DNA of 64,000 nucleotides from NCBI RefSeq assembly GCF_016862435.1, contig NZ_BOMY01000030.1, positions 1-64,000 on the forward strand. Reading direction: 5' to 3'. Positions 57,819 to 64,000 of the stretch are shown piece after piece. The number at the start of each line of letters is the position of its first letter. Within the stretch, counting starts at the first letter, position 1. This DNA comes from Paractinoplanes tereljensis. GTDB taxonomy: Bacteria > Actinomycetota > Actinomycetes > Mycobacteriales > Micromonosporaceae. Under the pieces are notes generated by a model. It saw only the letters and a program-made list of their open reading frames with translations, made no database searches and was not told the origin of the DNA. A program made the translations under genes and the position numbers.

Positions 57819-58510
57819 GCGGCGGAGAGGACGTCGACCACGAAGCGGAGGGTGCCGGCCGGCTGGCCGCCGGTCGGGTTGTCGCCGTAGGCCAGGTCGG
57901 CGGGGATGTCGAGCTGGACCCGGCTGCCCACCTTGACGTCCAGCAGGCCCTGGTCCCAGCCCTTGATGACGCCGCCGGCGCCGATCTGGAAGCTGAACGG
58001 CTCGGAGCGGCTCCAGGACGAGTCGAACTCCTTGCCGTCGGCGTAGGTCACGCCCACGTAGTTCACGTTGATGGTCTGGCCGGACTGGACCGCCGCGCCG
58101 GTGCCCTGGATCAGGGTGGTCGTCTTGAGCTTGCTGACCGTGCCGGTGCCTTTGGTCACGACCGGCTTCTTGCTCAGGGCCGGGTCGGCGCCCGCGGGGA
58201 CCGGCGGGAACGCCGCGGCCGACTCGGCCGCGGAAGAAGCGGTGGCGGTCGGGTCGGCGGTCGCGCTCGCGGCGGCCGCGTCCGGTGTTGACGACGACGA
58301 GCTGCCGATCCAGACGACCAGCCCGACGATCAGAGCCAGCACGACCGCCGCGGCGCCGACGATCGTCAGCACCTGCTGGCGCTTCTGCCGCGCGCGGGCG
58401 CGTGCTTTGGCCGCCTTGGCCTCGGCGCGCTTCTCGGCCTTGGTCTTGAGGGGCGCAGAGGAAGCAGAGGGCGCGGCTGTGCGGGCGCGGCTCTTCACGG
58501 GATCGGGCAC
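57815..58510 (-). CDS. Membrane-anchored FKBP-type peptidyl-prolyl isomerase
   Basis: A 231-residue protein. Residues 1-46 are a Lys/Ala/Arg-rich cytoplasmic tail (KAEKRAEAKAAKARARARQK). A TM follows at 47-68, then a Ser/Ala/Thr linker to about 120, then an FKBP domain (125-231) with VNYVGVTYADGKEFDSSW, GGVIKGWDQGLLDVKVGSR and LAYGDN. It helps fold secreted proteins by proline isomerisation. The basic tail may bind nucleic acid or phospholipid. Confidence 0.9.
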   Translation of the reverse strand: MPDPVKSRARTAAPSASSAPLKTKAEKRAEAKAAKARARARQKRQQVLTIVGAAAVVLALIVGLVVWIGSSSSSTPDAAAASATADPTATASSAAESAAAFPPVPAGADPALSKKPVVTKGTGTVSKLKTTTLIQGTGAAVQSGQTINVNYVGVTYADGKEFDSSWSRSEPFSFQIGAGGVIKGWDQGLLDVKVGSRVQLDIPADLAYGDNPTGGQPAGTLRFVVDVLSAA

Positions 58511-58532
58511 AGGCCGACAATACGACAGCTGT

Positions 58533-59462
58533 TCACGGATGCAGCAGGGCGGTCCGCTCCTGGTTCAGCAGGGCCAGTTCGGTGCGGTTCTCGGTGATCC
58601 GGGCGGCCAGTGCCGAGCGGATCTTGCCAACCTGCTGGGCTGCCGCGCCGAGTTGGCCGAGACCGTCCTTGATCTGGCCGCGTACCGACAGGTCGGTGAA
58701 GATGTTGTCCAGCCAGACATCCGCGAAGCGGGTGAAACCGTCCAGCTCCAGCCCGCGGGCCAGCGACGGCAGGGCCAGGTTCACGTCGCGCAGTTCGGCG
58801 CGCAGCACGGCCAGCCGGCGGTCGGCCTCGGCGGCCCGGGCGGCCGCGTCGTCCAGCCGGCTGTGCTTGACCAGGCTGCTCAGGCCGCCGCCACCGAGGA
58901 ACGTGTCGGCGGTGGACCAGTTGTCGGCCGACTCGAGCATCTCGTTGGCGTCGGTCAGGGCTTGGGCGGCGGCACGGGCGGCCGACTCGGCCTCGGTCAG
59001 TTCCTTGAGTTCGGCGGTGAGGCGGCCGCGCTGCTCGGCCAATTCGGCCAGCCGGCCGCCGGCACCGGAAGCGACCAGCTGCTTCTCCTTCTGGGCGAGC
59101 AGCATCGCGTAGGTGCCGGGGGCAGTCGCGGTCGCCACCAGCCGGGCCTCGACCTGGGCCAGCTGGGCGCGCAGCGCGTCGAGCCGGTCCTGGGCCTGGG
59201 CGACCCGGTAGCGGGCCGCCTCCGCTTCGGCCTTCTCCCGGTCCAGGGCCTGTTCCCGGGAGCCACGGACGGCGGCCAGCAGCCGGGTCAGCGAGTAGTT
59301 CTCCAGCCGGTCGACGTCCCGCTGCTCGATCGCGTGCCGGCGGCGCAGCCCGTCCAGGTTCTGGGTGAGCCCGGTGATCGCGGCGTTGATGCCCGCCTTG
59401 CGGGACCCGAGCAGCTCACGTTCGCGGATGTCGGTGGCCAGCCGGGTGAGGTCGTCGTCCAT
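58533..59462 (-). CDS. Coiled-coil hypothetical protein
   Basis: A 309-residue protein rich in heptads (residues 5-60, 75-125 and 140-180). A conserved-looking LENYSLTRLLAAVRGSREQA stretch lies near 55-75 and a globular C-terminal region at 190-300 (FTRFADVWLDNIFTDLSVRG). There is no TM or signal. The amount of Ala/Leu/Glu/Arg suggests an elongated dimer. ATG 59462 diverges from the acyl-CoA ligase gene by 84 bp. It is not assigned to a known family. Confidence 0.65.
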   Translation of the reverse strand: MDDDLTRLATDIRERELLGSRKAGINAAITGLTQNLDGLRRRHAIEQRDVDRLENYSLTRLLAAVRGSREQALDREKAEAEAARYRVAQAQDRLDALRAQLAQVEARLVATATAPGTYAMLLAQKEKQLVASGAGGRLAELAEQRGRLTAELKELTEAESAARAAAQALTDANEMLESADNWSTADTFLGGGGLSSLVKHSRLDDAAARAAEADRRLAVLRAELRDVNLALPSLARGLELDGFTRFADVWLDNIFTDLSVRGQIKDGLGQLGAAAQQVGKIRSALAARITENRTELALLNQERTALLHP

Positions 59463-59546
59463 GCTTCGAGCAAAGCTGACGCGCGCAACCGGCGCGCGAT
59501 GATCAACAGCGGGTACGCTTATCGGGACGCGAATATGGGAGGCCTC

Positions 59547-61220
59547 ATGGCGGACGACCGGCCCTGGCTGGAGGTCTACCCGGAGGGTGTCCCGGCCGAC
59601 ATCGCCGAGCCCGAGCGGGCGCTGACCGCGAATCTGGATGCCGCGGTCGCCCGGTTCCCCGATCGGGTGGCGCTCGATTTTCTCGGTGCGTCTACGACGT
59701 ACGCGCAACTGGGTGATCAGGTCGCGCGGGCCGCCGAGGCCCTGCGTGGCCTCGGGGTCGGCCCCGGCGACCGGGTGGCGCTGATCCTGCCGAACTGCCC
59801 GCAGCACGTGGTCGCCTTCTACGCCGTGCTGCGCCTGGGCGCGATCGTGGTCGAGCACAACCCGCTCTACACCGGCGAGGAACTGGCCCATCAGCTCGCC
59901 GACCACGGCGCGACCGTGGCGATCTGCTGGGAGAAAGTGGCCAAGACGGTAGCGTCGGTCGCCCGGGCGACGACCATCGTCGGCGTCGACCTGACCGCCG
60001 CGTTGCCGCTGGTCAAGCGGCTCGCGCTGAAGCTGCCGCTGCCGCCGGCCCGCAAGACGCGGGCCGAGATGCGGGGGCCGCTGCCGGAAGGCGCGCTGCG
60101 CTGGGAGGCGTTGGTCGCCGCGGCGTCGCCGATCGCCGATTCGGTTCCCGGGCCGGGCGTCGACGACACCGCGCTCCTGCAATACACCGGCGGCACCAGC
60201 GGCACGCCGAAGGGCGCCATCCTCACCCACAAGAACCTGGCGGCCAACGCCGAACAGAGCCGCGTCTGGGTGCCTGGGTTGCGCGACGGGGGCGAGACCT
60301 TCTACGCGGTGCTTCCGCTGTTCCACGCGTACGGGCTGACGCTGTGCCTGACCACGGCGGTGCAGATCGCCGCGACGATCGTCCTGCTGCCCCGTTTCGA
60401 CCCGGCCATGGTGCTGGACGCCGCGAAGCGGCGGCCGCCGACGTTCTTCCCGGGCGTGCCCCCGATGTACGACCGGCTGGCGGTGGCGGCCCGCGAGCGC
60501 GGCGCCGACCTGAGCTCGGTGCGCTACTCGATCAGCGGAGCGATGCCGCTGCCGCCGAAGACCGTCGAGGTGTGGGAGGCACTGACCGGGGGCCTGCTCA
60601 TCGAGGGGTACGGGATGACCGAGACCTCGCCGATCACCGTCGGCAACCCGATGTCGGAGCGGCGCCGCACCGGCTCGATCGGGGTGCCGTACCCGTCGAC
60701 CCACGTCCGGCTCGCCGACCGCGACGACCTGACCCGCGACGTGCCGCTCGGCGAGCCGGGGGAGCTGCTGGTGCGGGGCCCGCAGGTGTTCGCCGGCTAC
60801 TGGAACCTGCCGGCCGAGACCGAGGCGGTGCTGCTGCCCGGCGGCTGGATCCGCACCGGCGACATCGCAGTGATGACCGACGAGGGCTTCCTGTCCATCG
60901 TGGACCGGGTCAAGGAACTGATCATCACGGGCGGCTTCAACGTCTACCCGTCCGAGGTCGAGGACGTGCTCCGCAAGCACCCCGACGTGGCCGACGTGGC
61001 GGTGGTCGGCCTGCCCTCGGACCGCACCGGCGAAGAGGTGGTCGCCGTGGTGGTCGCGGCCGAGGGAGCCGCGCCGGACCCGGAGGCGCTGCTGCGCTGG
61101 GCGCGCGAGCGCCTGTCCGGCTACAAGGCACCGCGCCGCATCGAACTAACCGACGAGCTACCCCGAAGCCAGATCGGCAAGGTCCTGCGCCGCCAGGTCC
61201 GCGACGGCCTGCTCGCCTGA
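59547..61220 (+). CDS. fadD: Long-chain fatty-acyl-CoA ligase (FadD type)
   Basis: A 557-residue AMP-binding enzyme. It has the P-loop LLQYTGGTSGTPKGAILTH (about 207-225), GYGMTETSP (about 351-359), the adenylation aspartate in WIRTGDIAVM, VDRVKELIITGGFNVYPSEVE, and the C-terminal Lys in SQIGKVLRRQ. It activates fatty acids to CoA esters through an acyl-adenylate. GGGAGG lies 5 bp before ATG 59547. It appears monocistronic. Confidence 0.93.
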   Translation: MADDRPWLEVYPEGVPADIAEPERALTANLDAAVARFPDRVALDFLGASTTYAQLGDQVARAAEALRGLGVGPGDRVALILPNCPQHVVAFYAVLRLGAIVVEHNPLYTGEELAHQLADHGATVAICWEKVAKTVASVARATTIVGVDLTAALPLVKRLALKLPLPPARKTRAEMRGPLPEGALRWEALVAAASPIADSVPGPGVDDTALLQYTGGTSGTPKGAILTHKNLAANAEQSRVWVPGLRDGGETFYAVLPLFHAYGLTLCLTTAVQIAATIVLLPRFDPAMVLDAAKRRPPTFFPGVPPMYDRLAVAARERGADLSSVRYSISGAMPLPPKTVEVWEALTGGLLIEGYGMTETSPITVGNPMSERRRTGSIGVPYPSTHVRLADRDDLTRDVPLGEPGELLVRGPQVFAGYWNLPAETEAVLLPGGWIRTGDIAVMTDEGFLSIVDRVKELIITGGFNVYPSEVEDVLRKHPDVADVAVVGLPSDRTGEEVVAVVVAAEGAAPDPEALLRWARERLSGYKAPRRIELTDELPRSQIGKVLRRQVRDGLLA

Positions 61221-61226
61221 CCGCTG

Positions 61227-61568
61227 TCAGGACAGGCCGAGACGGTCCGCGAGGTTGCCGCCGGTGGCGGTGACGACCTGGACGGCGACGGCCGGGTCGA
61301 TCTCCTCGGCCAGCGACCGGATCAGCAGGCGCAGGGCGGCCTCCGGGGCCAGCCCGGCCAGCCGCCGGGTGGCGATGCCGGCCGCCTGGCCGGTGAGCGC
61401 CGGGGTCTCCCGGCCGGCCAGCAGCAGCGTCGCGTCGAGCAGCATGGTCTTGCCGATGCCGGGCTCACCGAGCAGCAGCGCCGCCCCACCCCGCCCGTTG
61501 CGCCCGTTGCCGATCAGGATCTCCAGCTCGCGGATCTCGTCGTCGCGCCCCAGAAGCTCAGGAGTCAC
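61227..61568 (-). pseudogene. Remnant of a LuxR/MalT-type AAA ATPase regulator
   Basis: 113 residues starting with an intact AAA_16-like front (LLGRDDEIRELEILI, Walker A LLLGEPGIGKT). This jumps directly to AAGIATRRLAGLAPEAALRLL and VQVVTATGGNLADRLGLS, which in full regulators lie about 150-200 residues later. The Walker B region, most of the ATPase and the DNA-binding end are missing, since whole proteins are about 900 residues. It overlaps the upstream gene by 11 bp. Either a decayed regulator or an unusual short protein. Confidence 0.7.
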
Positions 61569-62613
61569 GACGCTGCCACCAGCGACGCTTCGCCGGCTTC
61601 GGCGGCTCGGGCTCGTCCTCTTCGTCGGCGGAGGAGCGGGTCAGGACGGCGACCGCCAGGGTGCGGTCGCCGGGGGTGCAGCCCGGGGTGATCAGCATCA
61701 GCTGGGCCAGGGATTCCTCGATGGTGACCACCCGCATCGCGGTCATCGCCGCGTCGAGCCGGCCGCGCACCAGCTCGCGCACCTCGGCGCGGCGTCCCGG
61801 ACCCCGGTAGGCGTCGGTGACCAGGGCGAACAGCGCCGCGTCGGAGACCCAGTCCTCGGCGCCGAAGGCCAGGTCGACAAGGGCCTCGCGGCCCTCGTCG
61901 CCGTGCCGGAGCAGGGCCAGGCACACCCACGGCTGGAACAGTCGGTACCAGTAGGTGGGGGCGGTCTTGGCCAGGTGCTGCCAGCGCGCGGTGTCCGGCG
62001 GGCCGGGCAGGTGGGCCAGCAGGCCGAGCAGGTCGTCGAGGGGCAGCTTGCCGAGCGGTTCGGCCTGCAGGTAACCGGCCAGCGGCGACTGCCACGGCTC
62101 GCCGGCCACCTCGCGCAGCACCCGGACCGCCTCGGGCGACGGCACCGCGACCGCGGGCACCGGGTTGATGCCGTCGTAGCGCCACACCTTGTAGCGGCCG
62201 GGGCGGACCGGGACGCGGATGTCCGGCGACGGGAAGCCCTCGATGGCGATGTCGACCGGGCCGGTCACCCGGCGGCAGGCGGTGGTGGCGCTGGGCGGCT
62301 CGGCCGCCGAGACGGCCAGGCCGGTGAGGGCCAGTTCCTCGCCCTCGGCGCGGCGGCGGCCGACCTCGTTGGCCACGTTGCAGAGCGCCTCGGTGGGCAT
62401 CGGCACCCAGTTCAGCCAGGGCCGCTGCGCGCAGGCCAGGGCGAACAGGGCCTCGCTGGTAGCGCACGGATGCGGGTCGTCCAGCACGGCGACCAGGTCC
62501 GCGATGTCGCCGGTTTCCCGGAACCGCACCGCGTGCCGGGCGGCATCGCGGTGCGGGAAGCTGGGGTCGTCGGCCAGACCCCGCAGGTCGGCATCCGCGT
62601 CTCCGGAAAACAT
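61558..62613 (-). CDS. HEAT-like hypothetical protein
   Basis: A 351-residue soluble protein with a first helical stretch (10-65; DPSFPHRDAARHAVRFRETG, LVAVLDDPHPCATSEALFAL) like HEAT repeats, a beta-type middle (CRRVTGPVDIAIEGFPSP, YKVWRYDG) and a second helical part (180-330). The C-terminus is basic (KPAKRRWWQRRDS). ATG 62613 has no ribosome site; TAGGCT lies 8 bp upstream and may be a -10 for a leaderless mRNA. It is divergent from the alcohol dehydrogenase gene. Confidence 0.65.
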   Translation of the reverse strand: MFSGDADADLRGLADDPSFPHRDAARHAVRFRETGDIADLVAVLDDPHPCATSEALFALACAQRPWLNWVPMPTEALCNVANEVGRRRAEGEELALTGLAVSAAEPPSATTACRRVTGPVDIAIEGFPSPDIRVPVRPGRYKVWRYDGINPVPAVAVPSPEAVRVLREVAGEPWQSPLAGYLQAEPLGKLPLDDLLGLLAHLPGPPDTARWQHLAKTAPTYWYRLFQPWVCLALLRHGDEGREALVDLAFGAEDWVSDAALFALVTDAYRGPGRRAEVRELVRGRLDAAMTAMRVVTIEESLAQLMLITPGCTPGDRTLAVAVLTRSSADEEDEPEPPKPAKRRWWQRRDS

Positions 62614-62681
62614 GGCGGGGAGCCTACAACGGGGTACGGCTTAGGGTGTCCCATGCGCTACGACCGACCGTTGGGAGATTG

Positions 62682-63857
62682 ATGCGCGCCGTTCTCGCTG
62701 ATCTTTCTGTCCCGCGCTACCTACTGACCGCCGTGACGCCGCGGGCGGGCCGGATGCTCTCGTTGCGCGACGACGTGCCGGCCCCGGAGCTGCCGGACGC
62801 GCCCGGCTGGGTGCTGCTGCGGCCGGAACTGGCCGGGATCTGCGGCAGCGACGTCGCGGTCGCGCACGCCAAGTCGTCGGTGGTGCTCAGCGCGTTCTAC
62901 TCGGCGCGCAAGCAGGTGCTCGGCCACGAGATCGTCGCGGTGGACGAGTCGACCGGGGAGCGCTTCGCGGTCGACCCGGTGATCTCCTGCGTGCACCGCG
63001 GCTTCGAGCCGTGCCGGTCCTGTCGCGACGGTCACCCGTACGTCTGTGAGCGGTTCGACCAGCCCGGCGTGACCGGATGCCAGTCACCCACCCAGGGTTT
63101 CGACGCCGCCCTCGGCGGCGGCTGGGGTGAGTACGTCGTAGCCCACCGCTCCCAGCTGCACCCGGTCGGCGCGATCCCGTCCCGCCGGGCCGTGCTGGCC
63201 GAGCCGGCCTCGATCGCCCTGCACGCCGCCCTGCGCTGGCGCCGCACCGGCGACCGGGCGGTGGTGATCGGGCCGGGCACGATCGGGCTGCTCACCGTGG
63301 CCGCGCTGCGCCGCCTGCACCCGGGCCTGGACATCACCGTCGTCGGGCCGGGCGCGCTGCGCGAGACCACCGGCGCCGACCGGGCCCTCGACTCCGGCCC
63401 GCACGTCGTGGAGGCCCTGGCCGAGCTGCACGGCGGGCGGGTGATCCGGCCGCGGCTGACCAGGGTGCCGATCCTCGAGCAGGGGGTGGACGTGGTCTTC
63501 GACTGCGTGGCCCGCCCGCAGACCATCGACCTCGGCCTGCACCTGCTGCGGCCGACCGGCACGCTGGTGCTGGTCGGCGGGGCCGGCCGGCAGCGGGTGG
63601 ACTGGTCGCTGGTGTGGAACCGGCAGCTCACCGTGCAGGGCACGGTCAACTCCGGCCCGGAGGAGGCGCTCGGCGGCCGCACCACGATGTCGCAGATCGT
63701 GGAGTGGCTGGCCGACCCGTCCTATCCGGTGGACGGCCTGGTCACCCACACGTTCGTGCTGCCGGAGTGGCGAGAGGCGCTGGCGATCGCGTCGGCCGGA
63801 CCACCGGCGGTCAAGGTAACGCTGCGCCCCAACCCGGGGCTGCCGTTGATAGCCTGA
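62682..63857 (+). CDS. Zinc-binding medium-chain alcohol dehydrogenase-type enzyme
   Basis: A 391-residue MDR protein. It has catalytic-zinc residues in GICGSDV and LGHEIV, and a structural-zinc Cys cluster from ISCVHRGF to HPYVCER (four Cys). The Rossmann motif is VVIGPGTIGLLTVAAL; a GxGxxG variant, GPGTIG, suits NAD(P). It oxidises an alcohol or sugar alcohol. GGGAG lies before ATG 62682. Substrate unknown; it stands alone. Confidence 0.88.
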   Translation: MRAVLADLSVPRYLLTAVTPRAGRMLSLRDDVPAPELPDAPGWVLLRPELAGICGSDVAVAHAKSSVVLSAFYSARKQVLGHEIVAVDESTGERFAVDPVISCVHRGFEPCRSCRDGHPYVCERFDQPGVTGCQSPTQGFDAALGGGWGEYVVAHRSQLHPVGAIPSRRAVLAEPASIALHAALRWRRTGDRAVVIGPGTIGLLTVAALRRLHPGLDITVVGPGALRETTGADRALDSGPHVVEALAELHGGRVIRPRLTRVPILEQGVDVVFDCVARPQTIDLGLHLLRPTGTLVLVGGAGRQRVDWSLVWNRQLTVQGTVNSGPEEALGGRTTMSQIVEWLADPSYPVDGLVTHTFVLPEWREALAIASAGPPAVKVTLRPNPGLPLIA

Positions 63858-63892
63858 CGGTGACCGTTCAGTAATTCGAATCGGGGGCGCGG

Positions 63893-64000
63893 ATGATCAC
63901 CGGTAGCGCGCAGGCGGAGGCGTGGCGGCGGCGGGTTCTCCCGCCGATCGAGGAGCCGAGGCCCGGTGTCTGGTCGATCCCGGTGCCCATCCCGCACAAC
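63893..64000 (+). CDS. Metallo-beta-lactamase-fold hydrolase, 5' part only
   Basis: The first 36 residues (MITGSAQAEAWRRRVLPPIE, then PGVWSIPVPIPHN) match the start of MBL-fold proteins of the glyoxalase II-like group, whose first strand ends in IPVPIPHN. The rest, including the HxHxDH metal site, lies beyond the window. Confidence 0.7.
   Translation, partial: MITGSAQAEAWRRRVLPPIEEPRPGVWSIPVPIPHN

Overview
This window is chromosomal DNA from a high-GC actinomycete. It most resembles Actinoplanes or a close relative in the Micromonosporaceae. The pointers are very GC-rich codon use, frequent GTG starts and GTGA/ATGA overlaps, two membrane Ser/Thr kinases, F420-type enzymes, a mycothiol-type (MDMPI/DinB) domain, a 14-bp CebR-type cellulase box, and methyl-accepting chemotaxis proteins, which are common in motile-spored Actinoplanes but rare in most streptomycetes. 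No rRNA, tRNA, CRISPR array, insertion sequence or prophage was recognised. Genus assignment is inference.

Layout. 1-655: gene-free DNA with two families of tandem repeats. 656-6651: a tight leftward operon of a membrane GGDEF-EAL protein, an alpha-oxoamine synthase, an MFS exporter and a SnoaL-like protein. 6.8-10.4 kb: a zinc-ribbon membrane protein and a two-gene F420 operon. 10.5-17.1 kb: a polytopic membrane protein, a Ser/Thr kinase, a TetR regulator and an anti-sigma/ECF sigma pair. 17.1-24.7 kb: an AAA_14 ATPase behind three 22-bp-spaced iterons, a secreted protein behind a G-quadruplex motif, a FhuF-like protein, a HEAT protein and a second Ser/Thr kinase. 24.7-29.1 kb: an ECF42-type sigma factor with its DGPF partner, an MFS protein with an extra domain, and a Tat-exported LD-carboxypeptidase. 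29.2-31.4 kb: a fused anthranilate synthase preceded by a classical tryptophan attenuator. 31.6-38.8 kb: a two-component pair, a second diguanylate cyclase, a truncated chemoreceptor and an XRE/DUF5753 pair. 38.9-46.2 kb: a GH10 xylanase under a CebR-type operator, a secreted M28 peptidase, a full chemoreceptor, an FAD oxidoreductase and a frameshifted YoaK remnant. 46.3-52.5 kb: a LacI-controlled ABC uptake operon ending in a mannonate-dehydratase-like enzyme. 52.6-64.0 kb: a GAF histidine kinase, a lone NMT1-type binding lipoprotein, a TPM-domain protein, an FKBP, a fatty-acyl-CoA ligase, a LuxR-type ATPase remnant, an alcohol dehydrogenase and the start of a metallo-beta-lactamase-fold gene.

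How the parts work together. Two themes recur. One is environmental signalling: c-di-GMP enzymes, chemoreceptors, kinases, two-component systems and ECF sigma factors. The other is plant-polymer and sugar-acid use: the xylanase and the uptake operon with a mannonate-dehydratase-like enzyme. The best-supported regulatory structures are the trp attenuator, the CebR box, the iterons before the AAA_14 gene and the LacI-type inverted repeat. Three genes look broken or eroded: the chemoreceptor at 35820, the YoaK-like gene at 45233 and the ATPase fragment at 61227. All family assignments were made by reading translated sequence. No database search was run.
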